This document shows, piece after piece, positions 24,620 through 33,023 of a stretch of DNA of 64,000 nt. Each line of letters begins with the position of its first letter. Positions within the stretch are counted from its first letter, which is position 1. Below the pieces are notes generated by a model. It saw only the letters and a program-made list of their open reading frames with translations, had not been told where the DNA came from and made no database searches. The translations under genes were made by a program, and so were the position numbers. Origin of the DNA: Bradyrhizobium zhengyangense (GTDB lineage Bacteria; Pseudomonadota; Alphaproteobacteria; Rhizobiales; Xanthobacteraceae); the NCBI RefSeq assembly GCF_022012435.1, contig NZ_JAKLUA010000001.1, forward strand, positions 1,488,001 through 1,552,000, in the 5' to 3' direction.

Positions 24620-25929
24620 ATCGACTGGCGCAACGAGCGGAACGCGGTGCGCACCTCCGCGCAGAACAGCACGGGCTGTTCCCATGCCGCGAAGTGGCCG
24701 CCCTTGTCGAGCCGGTTGTAATGGATCAGCTTGGGATAGGCTTTTTCGGCCCAGCTGCGCGGCGCGGCATAGATCTCGTCGGGGAAAACGCTGACAGCGA
24801 CCGGAATCTTCACGTGCTTGGGCGCGAAGAACGCCAGCTTGTTCTCCCAGTACAGACGCGCCGAAGACACCGCCGTGTTGGTCAGCCAGTAGAGCGTGAT
24901 GTTATCGATGACATCATCGCGCGACAATCCTTCGGACTTGCCGTCGAAGGCTCGTGTAATCATCGCTGTGCTGCGGGCGTCGTGGTCGAGCATCCAGGAC
25001 GCCAGACCTGCCGGCGAATCCACGAGGCCATAGAGCGTCTGCGGCCGGTTCGACATTTCGATCGCATAGCCGAGGCCATGTTTGTAGAAATCGTCGAGCT
25101 GATCGTAGGCAAGGTTCTCGTCGGCCATGAGGCCCGACGGCTTTGCCCCACCGGGCTGGAGTGCCTCGGCGATCTCGTCCGGAACGGTCGCGGGCATATT
25201 GGTGTGGATGCCGAGCAACTGCGGAGGCGCCAGCAGCGCCATTTGCTCCGTGATCGCGTTACCCCAATCGCCGCCCTGGGCGACGTACCTGCTGTAGCCG
25301 AGCCGCTCCATGAGCACGACCCAGGCCCTTGCAACACGCTGCGGATCCCAGCCAAGGGCCGCGGGCTTGCCGGAGAAGCCGTATCCCGGGAGCGACGGGA
25401 TCACGAGGTGAAACGCATCTGCGGCTGCTGCGCCATGCGCGGTCGGATCGGTCAGCGGACCGACGATCTTCATCTGCTCGATGACCGAGCCGGGCCAGCC
25501 ATGCGTGACGATCATCGGGAGCGCGCTGTCATGCTTCGAACGCACGTGGATGAAGTGAATGTCGACGCCGTCAATCTCGGTGACGAATTGCGGGAGCGCA
25601 TTCAGGCGGGCCTCCATCTTGCGCCAGTCGTAGTCTGTCTGCCAGTGGCGAACGAGCTGCTGGACGGTCGACAGCTGCACGCCCTGCGACTGATCGGCGA
25701 CAATCTCGCGATCCGGCCACCGCGTCGCGGCGAGACGGCGGCGCAGGTCGAGTAGATCCTCCTCAGGCACGCTGACGTGGAACGGGCGGATTGCATCGCT
25801 CGCGGCGGCCTTGACCGAACCCGCCGGAAACAGGCTCGCCGTGCCTGCAGCAACAGCCATCATCGCGGCCTGACCCAGCAATTGGCGGCGGTCCGGGTTG
25901 ATGATGTCGACTCGTGTCTGCGTTGTCAT
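24616..25929 (-). CDS. Epoxide hydrolase family protein, exported
   Basis: 437-residue alpha/beta hydrolase with an N-terminal EHN domain (from about residue 46: AIRPFHVSVPEEDLLDLRRR). The oxyanion-hole motif is HGWPG (143-147), the nucleophile D221 in GGDWG, and a further conserved block is PSLPGYGFSGKP. Residues 1-42 look like an export signal (DRRQLLGQAAMMAVAAGTAS), possibly TAT-like although only RR is present. Expected to open epoxides in the periplasm. ATG at 25929 follows GGGAGA. The upstream region carries three CTAAC-type repeats at 10-base intervals. Confidence 0.88.
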   Translation of the reverse strand: MTTQTRVDIINPDRRQLLGQAAMMAVAAGTASLFPAGSVKAAASDAIRPFHVSVPEEDLLDLRRRLAATRWPDREIVADQSQGVQLSTVQQLVRHWQTDYDWRKMEARLNALPQFVTEIDGVDIHFIHVRSKHDSALPMIVTHGWPGSVIEQMKIVGPLTDPTAHGAAAADAFHLVIPSLPGYGFSGKPAALGWDPQRVARAWVVLMERLGYSRYVAQGGDWGNAITEQMALLAPPQLLGIHTNMPATVPDEIAEALQPGGAKPSGLMADENLAYDQLDDFYKHGLGYAIEMSNRPQTLYGLVDSPAGLASWMLDHDARSTAMITRAFDGKSEGLSRDDVIDNITLYWLTNTAVSSARLYWENKLAFFAPKHVKIPVAVSVFPDEIYAAPRSWAEKAYPKLIHYNRLDKGGHFAAWEQPVLFCAEVRTAFRSLRQSI

Positions 25930-26029
25930 TACGCATCTCCCTGGTTCTGGTCCGTGACGTTGACCGAAACTCGAAATCGAGATCGGCTCGTCCTTGATCT
26001 AGATTGGCTCAGAGACAGTCCATTGGCTC

Positions 26030-26054
26030 GTTATGGATTGTTAGGGCGCGTTAG
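26030..26054 (-). promoter_or_regulatory. CTAAC decamer repeats (site E), upstream of epoxide hydrolase
   Basis: On the minus strand: CTAAC (26054-26050), 5 bases, CTAAC (26044-26040), 5 bases, ATAAC (26034-26030). The repeats are exactly 10 bases apart and end 100 bases before the ATG at 25929. A -10-like TCTAGAT lies about 27 bases downstream. Same pattern as four other sites in this region. Confidence 0.6.
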
Positions 26055-26187
26055 CCTTTGCGAGTTGTCGCGACGCAAGCTCGAAAGGTGAAGCATGATC
26101 ATCACAAGATGCGCCGTGCAAACGCATTACGGCGCGAGATCGGCTATCGCGCGCCGTGAATGCCGACCTATCGGCTAAGGTCGTAAG

Positions 26188-26877
26188 TCAGGTCGGCAGC
26201 GGCTGACCGGCTTGCTCGCGCACGATGTAATCGGCGTACCAGACCGGCCAGTTCTCGTCGTGTCCGCCAGTCAGCTTCTCGTGTTCGCCATGCGCCGCTG
26301 CCGCGCGCCGCAGCGCGCCTGCAAGTTCGCTTGACGAGGTGAACGTGGTGTCCGTGGCCTCGATCCGACCCGGCAGCCGCGTCGTGATCTCCTGAAACAG
26401 CCAGCCGTTGCCATCTGGATCTCTGAAGGAGGCAAACGAGCTGTAGCTGCCGCGTTTTGGATCAGCACCGTTGAGCCTGATACTGCCGAACAGGTATGGC
26501 TCGTCCGTGCCGGCGTGAACATCGCCGCCACCGTGAAAGGGTTCGCTGATCTTGACGCCACGCGCGAGCAGATCCTGTCGTGCGGCTTCGAGGTCGGAGA
26601 CGATCAGATACAGGCCTTGCGCCGAGCCGGGCTCCGCTGACGTGACGTTCTTGCCGAAGATCACCGAACAGGCTGAGCCCGGCGGTGTGAACTGAATGAC
26701 GCGCCAGCCGTCGGCAGAGGCGAAATCCGCATCCAGCCTCCAGCCAAGACTGGCATAAAATGCCTTGGCGCGATCCACATCCGACACGGGGATCACGACG
26801 ACCTCGAGCTTGAGGTCGACGGCACGCGATTTCGCCGGGTTGGCGGCGGCTGTGTGATTCATCCCGGCGATGGTCAT
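26188..26877 (-). CDS. VOC family protein (glyoxalase/bleomycin-resistance fold)
   Basis: 229 residues; the first half (about 22-145) is a vicinal-oxygen-chelate domain: LKLEVVVIPVSDVDRAKAFYASLGWRLDADF, then WRVIQFTPPGSACSVIFG, and RDPDGNGWLFQEITTRLPG. The remaining 80 residues are helical (SSELAGALRRAAAAHGEHEK) and end in WYADYIVREQAGQPLPT, found in a subset of VOC proteins. Enzymatic activity is unknown; metal ligands are not all obvious. GGGAG precedes the ATG at 26877. Upstream lies site D of the CTAAC repeats. Confidence 0.85.
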   Translation of the reverse strand: MTIAGMNHTAAANPAKSRAVDLKLEVVVIPVSDVDRAKAFYASLGWRLDADFASADGWRVIQFTPPGSACSVIFGKNVTSAEPGSAQGLYLIVSDLEAARQDLLARGVKISEPFHGGGDVHAGTDEPYLFGSIRLNGADPKRGSYSSFASFRDPDGNGWLFQEITTRLPGRIEATDTTFTSSSELAGALRRAAAAHGEHEKLTGGHDENWPVWYADYIVREQAGQPLPT

Positions 26878-26963
26878 GTCGCACTCCCTGATTTGAGATA
26901 CGGGCTCGGCACCGAGACCGTTTGTGACACCACGAGTTTTGCGCGAACGATGAAATAGTGCTC

Positions 26964-26988
26964 GCTATCGGTTGTTATGCTTCGTTAG
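26964..26988 (-). promoter_or_regulatory. CTAAC decamer repeats (site D), upstream of the VOC gene
   Basis: On the minus strand: CTAAC (26988-26984), 5 bases, ATAAC (26978-26974), 5 bases, ATAGC (26968-26964). 10-base period, ending 86 bases before the ATG at 26877. Located in the 129-base gap between the histidine kinase stop and the VOC gene. Confidence 0.55.
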
Positions 26989-27006
26989 CGAATGTGCGCC
27001 ACTTCC

Positions 27007-27681
27007 TCACGCAGCAGCGAGCGGCATGGCGATGGTGACACGTGTGCCGCCCCGCCCGGCTTCGCCATGCATCCGGGCACAGATGCTGCGCGCCAAGCCC
27101 TCGAGGATCCGGCTGCCGGCCCCTTGAAGCGGTCCGGTCGCGCCGACGCCATTGTCGGCCACTGCGCAAAGCCAGCTGCCCTCGCGGTTCACAACCTCGA
27201 TGCGGATCAGCGCGCCGTTCTTGCATGGAAAGGCATGCTTTGCCGCATTCGTAATCAGTTCCGTCAACATCAGCGCGAGCCGGTGGCACTGCCAGGCCGG
27301 CAGCGCCCCGTTTTCGACCGATGCTTCGCAGCGGATGCCGGCCGGTTCCAGCACCGCTTCGGAAAGCGCACCACAGAGCTTTTCGAAGAAGGCTCCGACG
27401 GAGATCTCCGAGAGGTCGTCATTGTCGGACAAGAGCTGATAGAGCCTGCCGAAGGCGACAATCCGCCGCTCCAGCCGCTCCACCGCAACCGACATGTCCC
27501 GGCCTCCGGCCCGCGTGAAGTCGTGACGGACTGACGCGCCCAGCAGCGTCAGCGTGTTTTTCATACGATGGTGAGACTCACGCAGGACGAGTTCCCAGTC
27601 GCGCGAGACGTCGTCCAGATTGGCGACATAATGTGATCGAACGCCCCTGTCGTTCGGCCGAGCGCTGATATCGGGCATCAT
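27007..27681 (-). CDS. Sensor histidine kinase, HWE/HisKA_2 type
   Basis: About 224 residues, no membrane segment and no PAS or GAF domain, so it is a minimal cytosolic kinase. H-box ELVLRESHHRMKNTLTLLGA with the phospho-acceptor histidine at 37 or 38; N-box LMLTELITNAAKHAF; G-box VADNGVGATG; C-terminal GRGGTRVTIAMPL. ATG at 27681 is favoured because GGGGGAAG lies just before it; the in-frame ATG at 27693 is upstream of that site. No response regulator gene is adjacent. Upstream region has site C of the CTAAC repeats, placing it in the proposed regulon. HWE kinases often act in general stress response or light signalling. Confidence 0.88.
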   Translation of the reverse strand: MMPDISARPNDRGVRSHYVANLDDVSRDWELVLRESHHRMKNTLTLLGASVRHDFTRAGGRDMSVAVERLERRIVAFGRLYQLLSDNDDLSEISVGAFFEKLCGALSEAVLEPAGIRCEASVENGALPAWQCHRLALMLTELITNAAKHAFPCKNGALIRIEVVNREGSWLCAVADNGVGATGPLQGAGSRILEGLARSICARMHGEAGRGGTRVTIAMPLAAA

Positions 27682-27693
27682 AGCTTCCCCCAT

Positions 27694-28015
27694 TGAAATT
27701 GGGCCTAACTCGAAGCCTATACTGATGCAGACCCGCCGCTCACGCTCGTTAGACGTTGCAAGATTGTGTTATGATTGCATGGCGCGTGATATCTTCGGGC
27801 CATGGCACAAGCTTCAGCCTGAAGCACTCTGATATTTCCCGCTTCCCGCATAAGCCGTTCGCGTTTAAACAAAATTCGCGGCGTTTCATCCCAACGCTTT
27901 CGACCCGGTCCTATGCCTGTTGCTCGATTTCGCCGCTTTCGGCCGGTTTACTCTCGGTAACGTTCTGGTAGATCAAACAGACAGCAGCTCTTTCCTTTCG
28001 CTGGAACCATGGCGC
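27694..28015. other. Divergent intergenic region, histidine kinase / second large regulator
   Basis: About 320 bases between the kinase gene and the GTG start of the paralogous regulator. It holds the CTAAC-type repeats at 27748-27772 with a -10-like TATAGG (minus strand, 27721-27716) 26 bases beyond the last CTAAC. The part near the regulator shows no second set of repeats and no gene; a 71-codon open frame at 27756-27971 overlaps the repeats and looks accidental. Confidence 0.5.
27748..27772 (-). promoter_or_regulatory. CTAAC decamer repeats (site C), upstream of the histidine kinase
   Basis: On the minus strand: ATAAC (27772-27768), CTTGC (27762-27758), CTAAC (27752-27748), with 5-base spacers, so a 10-base period; a weaker TGAGC follows at 27742-27738. 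The CTTGCAAC-CTAAC segment is also found in site B. Ends about 66 bases before the kinase ATG. Confidence 0.55.
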
Positions 28016-30853
28016 GTGCCGGACACTAACGACCAGGACTCAGCCATTTCCTTCGGGGCCTTCCGGCTGTTTCCGCGGTCCAGGCTGCTCGAAAAGGATG
28101 GCGTGCCGCTGCATCTCGGCGGCCGCGCGCTCGACATTCTGATCTTTCTCGCCGAGCGTGCCGGCGAGGTCGTCGACAAGCGGGAATTGGTCAAGCGGGT
28201 CTGGGCCGATGTGAATGTCGATGAGGGCAGCCTGCGATTTCACATCACGTCGCTTCGCAAGGCGCTGGGCGATGCCGGCGAAGGCTCCCGCTATGTGGTC
28301 AACGTGCCTGGCCGGGGCTATTGTTTCACGGCGCCGCTGCTCCGCGCGGCACCTGCAGAGATCAGGACCGGCGCGGTTGTTTCCGCACTTCGCTCCCTGC
28401 CCGCCCCGCTTGCGAAGATGATCGGCCGCGACGACGCGGTCGAGAAGATCGGAGCCGAACTTTCCCTGCATCGGTTCGTCACCATCGTCGGCCCCGGCGG
28501 CATCGGCAAGACCTCCGTCGCGCTCGCCGTGGCGCATGGCCAGTATGCGGCCTTCGACGGCCAGGTCTGCTTCGTCGATTTTGGCGCGCTGACGGACCCT
28601 CAGCTCGTCCCTGGCACGATCGCCGCAGCCCTTGGCCTGACCGTCAGTTCCGACGACCCGCTACCGGGGCTGCTGCAGTCGCTGAGCAGCCGCCCGATGC
28701 TGCTGGTGTTCGACAGCTGCGAGCATATCATCGACGAGCTCGCCCCCCTGGCAGAGCGCATCGTGCGGGAAGCCCCTGAGCTGCATATTCTCACCACCAG
28801 TCGGGAATCCTTCCGCACCGAAGGCGAACGGGTATACCGGCTGTTTCCGCTGGATTGTCCGCCGCAACGCGACGGACTGAGCGTGGCCGACGTCCTTGCC
28901 TATCCGGCCAGCCAGCTTTTCGTCGAGCGGATCGCCGAGAGCCTCAGCGAATTCGAACTCAGCGAGGAGGATGCGCCTCTCGTCGCCGATATCTGCCGGC
29001 GCCTGGACGGCATTGCGCTCGCGATCGAGCTTGCCGCCGGGCGAGTCAATGCCTACGGCATCGCCGGCACGGCATCGCTGCTCGACAGCCGTTTCTCGCT
29101 GCTTTGGCGGGGACGTCGCACCGCTATACCCCGGCACCAGACGCTGAGCGCGGCGCTGAGCTGGAGCTACGATCTTCTCCCCGTGGCGGAGAGCGCGACC
29201 TTGCGCGGATTGTCGATCTTCGTCGGACCATTCACGCTGGAAGCTGCACTCGCGGTCGCCGCAAGTCAGAGCATCGACGAAGCCGAGGCGGTCGAAGCGA
29301 TCACTAATCTGCTCTCGAAATCTCTCATTGCGACCTCGCCTGCGGAACGTCGGCTGAGATACCGCCTGCTCGATACGACTCGCGCATTTGTCGGCGACAA
29401 GCTCGTCGAGAGCGGAGAATCGGCCCGCGTCGCGCGCGCCCACGCCGAATATTTCCGCGATTTCCTGCACAACATCTCGGCGAAATCGACGGGCATGCAG
29501 AGCGCGGGCGGTTTCCTGCCCTATGCCGATCATCTGCCCAATGTGCGCGCCGCGCTAACGTGGAGCTTCTCGGAAAGTGGCGACCGCACGGTCGGCGTGG
29601 ACCTGGCCGCGTCAGCCGCGCAGTTCTTCCTCGAGCTGACCTTGCTGACGGAATGCCATAGCTGGACCCAGCAGGCGCTTGCATCTGCGGATACCATCGA
29701 CCGCCGCAAGGAAATGGCCTTGCAGGCGGCCCACGGCGTGTCCGTGATGTTCACCCAGGGCAATGCGGAAGGGGTCCGCTCCGCATTCACGCGCAGCCTG
29801 CAACTGGCCGAGGAACTCGACGATCTGCACTGGCAGCTCTGGCTGTTGCGCGGGCTGCATATCTATCTCACCCGGGTCGGCGATTTTCACGGTGCGCTCG
29901 GCACCGGCGAACAAGGCCAGGCCGTCGCCAGGAAGCTGAACGACCCGACCAGCACGCTGAACGTCGAGTGGATGCTGGGGGTGGCCCATCATCTGATCGG
30001 CAACCAGGACAAGGCTGTTCAGTTCTGCGAGAGCGCGATGGTGGACAATCCGGGCTCACAGCGGCTGAATATCGGCCATCTTGGCTATGACGACCGCATT
30101 GTCGCGCTGGTGGCTCTGGCGCGAGGGCTCTGGCTCAGCGGCCGGCCCGATCGCGCCATCGAGGCGGCGCGCTACACCGTGAGGGAAGCCGAGCAGCTCG
30201 AGCAACCGCTGACGCTCGGCATTTCCCTGATCTGGACCATCTACGTGTTTCTGTGGGTCGGTGACTGGACCAGCGCCGAGAGCCTGATCGAGCGGCTGAT
30301 CGATCACGCCGCGCGGCATTTTCTCGGCCCCTATCACGCGGTCGGTATCGGCCAGAAGGGCGAGCTTCTGCTCCGCCGCGGGGATATCGCCGGAGGCATC
30401 GAGCATCTTCGCCGCAGCCAGGCGACCTTGTACGCCACGCGGCACCGGATCATGACGACGGTGTTCGCAACGGCGCTCGCGGAGGGGCTTGCGGCCCAGA
30501 ACCAGGCTGATGAGGCGTTGCGCACGATCGATGAGGCCATCGCCCAGATCGGCGATCACGGCGAATCCTTCGACATGCCGGAAATGCTCCGGGTCAAGGC
30601 GGACATTCTGGTGCAATCCGCCCGGGCGACGGAAGCCGAAGCCTGGCTCCAGCAATCGCTCGCCTTGTCGCGCCGGCAATGCGCGCGCGGCTGGGAGCTG
30701 CGGGGGGCGATGAGCCTCGCTCGCGTCTGGCTGCAGGCCGGTCGAAAGAGCGACGCCCAGGCCCTGCTGGCGCCGATCGTCGCGCACTATCAGGAAGGCC
30801 TGTCGAGCCGCGACCTGGTCGCCGCCAAAGGGCTGCTGAGCACCCTGAATTAG
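28016..30853 (+). CDS. Winged-helix / NTPase / TPR-like transcriptional regulator, 945 aa (paralog 2)
   Basis: Paralog of the regulator at 15581-18418 with the same architecture and, from the GTG start, exactly the same length. Winged helix at about 10-105 (SFGAFRLFPRSRLLEKDG, KRVWADVNVDEGSLRFH), NTPase at 130-400 with GPGGIGKT and LLVFDSCEH, then TPR-like helices. The N-terminal 450 residues are highly similar between paralogs; the C-terminal sensor halves diverge strongly. The sequence ATGGCGCGTG directly around the start is shared by both genes, and in this copy the ATG frame hits a stop after six codons, confirming GTG at 28016. Prime candidate for binding the CTAAC repeats around it. Confidence 0.88.
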   Translation: MPDTNDQDSAISFGAFRLFPRSRLLEKDGVPLHLGGRALDILIFLAERAGEVVDKRELVKRVWADVNVDEGSLRFHITSLRKALGDAGEGSRYVVNVPGRGYCFTAPLLRAAPAEIRTGAVVSALRSLPAPLAKMIGRDDAVEKIGAELSLHRFVTIVGPGGIGKTSVALAVAHGQYAAFDGQVCFVDFGALTDPQLVPGTIAAALGLTVSSDDPLPGLLQSLSSRPMLLVFDSCEHIIDELAPLAERIVREAPELHILTTSRESFRTEGERVYRLFPLDCPPQRDGLSVADVLAYPASQLFVERIAESLSEFELSEEDAPLVADICRRLDGIALAIELAAGRVNAYGIAGTASLLDSRFSLLWRGRRTAIPRHQTLSAALSWSYDLLPVAESATLRGLSIFVGPFTLEAALAVAASQSIDEAEAVEAITNLLSKSLIATSPAERRLRYRLLDTTRAFVGDKLVESGESARVARAHAEYFRDFLHNISAKSTGMQSAGGFLPYADHLPNVRAALTWSFSESGDRTVGVDLAASAAQFFLELTLLTECHSWTQQALASADTIDRRKEMALQAAHGVSVMFTQGNAEGVRSAFTRSLQLAEELDDLHWQLWLLRGLHIYLTRVGDFHGALGTGEQGQAVARKLNDPTSTLNVEWMLGVAHHLIGNQDKAVQFCESAMVDNPGSQRLNIGHLGYDDRIVALVALARGLWLSGRPDRAIEAARYTVREAEQLEQPLTLGISLIWTIYVFLWVGDWTSAESLIERLIDHAARHFLGPYHAVGIGQKGELLLRRGDIAGGIEHLRRSQATLYATRHRIMTTVFATALAEGLAAQNQADEALRTIDEAIAQIGDHGESFDMPEMLRVKADILVQSARATEAEAWLQQSLALSRRQCARGWELRGAMSLARVWLQAGRKSDAQALLAPIVAHYQEGLSSRDLVAAKGLLSTLN

Positions 30854-30887
30854 AAGCGTCTTCAACGGGATACCGCAAAATCACGTT

Positions 30888-30912
30888 CTTGCAACTCCTA
30901 ACAACTTCTAAC
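30888..30912 (+). promoter_or_regulatory. CTAAC decamer repeats (site B), upstream of the 235-aa gene
   Basis: CTTGC (30888-30892), CTAAC (30898-30902) and CTAAC (30908-30912), spaced exactly 10 bases, ending 60 bases before the ATG at 30972 in the 118-base gap after the large regulator. Confidence 0.55.
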
Positions 30913-30971
30913 ACGCCAAGCCGCCCGCGCCCCGCCATGGTGACGACAATTCATGGTGGATGCAGTGAGAC

Positions 30972-31679
30972 ATGGCACTTCTTGATGATGCGATCGACGC
31001 CTGCGGGGGACTGGCCCGCTGGGACAGCTTGAGCCGGTTCACTCTGCATCTGTCGGTCGGCGGTAGCCTGTTTTCCGACGCCGGACATGCCCGCGAATTC
31101 AAGGATGTGACCGCGGAAGGATCGACGCGCACACAATCGGTCCGTTTCACTGGAATCACCGGCGGCGAGCAGTCCGGCGCCTTTCAGGCGGACGCGATCA
31201 CGATCGAGAGCCTGGATGGCCAGGTGCTGCGAACCTGGCGAAACCCAAGCCTTGACTTCCCGACCAACGGCACGCATGCGCTGGCGGACGAACTGCATCT
31301 GGTGTTCTTCTGCGGCGTCCAGATCTGGACCTATCTCACGACACCATTCCTCCTCGCCCGTCCTGACGTCGTGGTGGAGGAGCTGCCGCCCTGGCAGGAG
31401 AACAGCGAGACGTGGCGATGCCTTCGCGCGCAATTCCCGTCGAGCCTCATCAACCTTGCGTCCGAGCAAATCTTCTATTTCGACGAGAACGCCTTGCAGC
31501 GACGAGCCGACCACGATCTCCTGGGCGCGCGTGTCGCGCACTATTCGTGGGCCCACGAGAATTTCTGCGGCATCGTGGTGCCAACCCTCCGACGCACATT
31601 GACGCGACAGCCTGACGCGGCCGTGATTGCCAAACCCGTGCTGATCGACGTCGAGATCTTCGATGCCGTCTTCGAGTGA
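30972..31679 (+). CDS. Conserved-looking hypothetical protein, 235 aa
   Basis: 235 residues without signal peptide or membrane helix. Beta-rich in the first two thirds (WDSLSRFTLHLSVGGSLF, TQSVRFTGITGGEQSG, AITIESLDGQVLRTWRNP), then HLVFFCGVQIWTYLTTPFLLARPDVVVEELPPW and a C-terminal section EQIFYFDENALQRRADHDLL. The pattern of alternating beta strands recalls LolA-like or lipid-binding antiparallel sheets, but I cannot assign a family. It follows the second large regulator by 118 bases on the same strand and has its own repeat site B, so it is a likely direct target. Function unknown. Confidence 0.7.
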   Translation: MALLDDAIDACGGLARWDSLSRFTLHLSVGGSLFSDAGHAREFKDVTAEGSTRTQSVRFTGITGGEQSGAFQADAITIESLDGQVLRTWRNPSLDFPTNGTHALADELHLVFFCGVQIWTYLTTPFLLARPDVVVEELPPWQENSETWRCLRAQFPSSLINLASEQIFYFDENALQRRADHDLLGARVAHYSWAHENFCGIVVPTLRRTLTRQPDAAVIAKPVLIDVEIFDAVFE

Positions 31680-31756
31680 CCGATAAGTCCCTGACATATT
31701 GGCTTAAGTTGAGGTCGCTGCGACTGGCCGCGGCATCCGATCCACCCCCACATAAT

Positions 31757-31781
31757 CTAACAGATCCTAATCACCCCTAAC
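31757..31781 (+). promoter_or_regulatory. CTAAC decamer repeats (site A), upstream of the AraC gene
   Basis: CTAAC (31757-31761), CTAAT (31767-31771), CTAAC (31777-31781): three repeats at a 10-base period, ending 97 bases before the ATG at 31879. A -10-like TATCCT at 31805-31810 lies 24 bases downstream, so the repeats overlap or abut the -35 position, typical of an activator site. Confidence 0.6.
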
Positions 31782-31878
31782 GGGCGTCCGAGCCTGCCCA
31801 GGCCTATCCTGTGAGCATGCCGAGGATGCGTCTCCACCGATCCTCGCGAACGATCGCGCAGCTCAGAAGGAACAGGCA

Positions 31879-32871
31879 ATGCTGACCGAATTGCAGAGGG
31901 CCCACGCCCGGATCAATCTTCCGGCCGGTCGGGGGAATCACGAAGCGCCCCGCGCCGCCAAGGCGATCACCCGGGAAAACGAGTGGCGTCAGATCGCTTG
32001 CAGCGCGCAGACCGAGCTAGACGACATCACGATTTCGCGGTGGGAGAATTCCCGCGAGACCTCCTGGCATTCAGCGACGACGCCGTCCGATCGCTATTTT
32101 GTCGGCATTGCGCTGAAGACGACGCGGGCCACCTTGACCAGGGGCCGCCGGATCATCTTCGACGGCACCATGCCGTCAGGCACGCTATTTGTCAGCGCGC
32201 CGTCGCGGCAACTGAGCGCACAATTCCAGTCGCCTTGCGCCTTCCTGCACCTCCACATCTCCGCCGAGCAATTCCCGACGCGGTGGTCCGTAGCCGCAGC
32301 CGAAGGTCTCGACGACCTCATTCTGCTGCGCGATCCACTCGCTGCGGGACTGGCCAGAGCGCTCGCCGAGCAAGGCGACGCTGCCGGACATCAATTCGCG
32401 CATTGCATTGGCCAGATTCTGGCGATGCATCTGGCCCGGCCCGAATTGCCGCGCGCCAAGGTCAATGCCTTGCCAAAATGGCGCCTGCGGCGCGTCGAAC
32501 AACACATCGCCGCTCATTTCGAACGCGGCATCAGCCTGTCCGAGCTCGCCGGCGTCGCGGGCCTTTCCAGGATGCATTTCGCCGCGCAGTTCCGTGCAGC
32601 GACCGGATATCGTCCGCGTGAATATCTGCTCAATCATCGCATCGAACAGGCGAAGTCGCTGTTGACGACGACCGAGAGACCGTTGGCGGAGATCGCTCTG
32701 GCAGTCGGCTTCAGCACGCAGGCGCACTTTTCGACCGTCTTCAAGCGCGTCAGCGGCGAGACCCCGGCGCGCTGGCGTGCGGCCAGCAAGAACCACCGGC
32801 CTGACGTTGAAGCGATGCCACGACGACGCCCGTCATGGGATCAGGACCACATCGTGAGCACGGCTGCATGA
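31879..32871 (+). CDS. AraC family transcriptional regulator
   Basis: 330 residues. The C-terminal 100 residues are a classic double helix-turn-helix: VEQHIAAHFERGISLSELAGVAGLSRMHFAAQFRAATG, then AKSLLTTTERPLAEIALAVGFSTQAHFSTVFKRVSGETP. The N-terminal 200 residues are a divergent sensor domain with a jelly-roll-like stretch (RRIIFDGTMPSGTLFVSAPS). AAGGAA precedes the ATG. Promoter carries site A; an AraC protein with its two recognition helices one turn apart could itself bind 10-base-spaced repeats, so autoregulation is possible. Followed by an intrinsic terminator at 32958. Confidence 0.92.
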   Translation: MLTELQRAHARINLPAGRGNHEAPRAAKAITRENEWRQIACSAQTELDDITISRWENSRETSWHSATTPSDRYFVGIALKTTRATLTRGRRIIFDGTMPSGTLFVSAPSRQLSAQFQSPCAFLHLHISAEQFPTRWSVAAAEGLDDLILLRDPLAAGLARALAEQGDAAGHQFAHCIGQILAMHLARPELPRAKVNALPKWRLRRVEQHIAAHFERGISLSELAGVAGLSRMHFAAQFRAATGYRPREYLLNHRIEQAKSLLTTTERPLAEIALAVGFSTQAHFSTVFKRVSGETPARWRAASKNHRPDVEAMPRRRPSWDQDHIVSTAA

Positions 32872-32957
32872 CAACACCGTCGATACCGCTCTTCGCGTAA
32901 GTGCCCTGCCGCTTGCGCCGGCTCGCGCCCTCCTCCTCCCGGGCCTACGAGCCTCTT

Positions 32958-32995
32958 GGGGCCGCCCTGCCCCCAACAGGACGGCCTCTTTTTTA
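32958..32995 (+). terminator. Intrinsic terminator after the AraC gene
   Basis: Stem GGCCGCCCT (32960-32968) pairs with AGGACGGCC (32978-32986) with one mismatch and a 9-base loop, followed by TCTTTTTT (32987-32994). It lies 87 bases after the AraC stop and before the convergent Dpp-type operon. Confidence 0.75.
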
Positions 32996-33023
32996 TGGCT
33001 GCGTTCAGCATCACGACTGCGCC

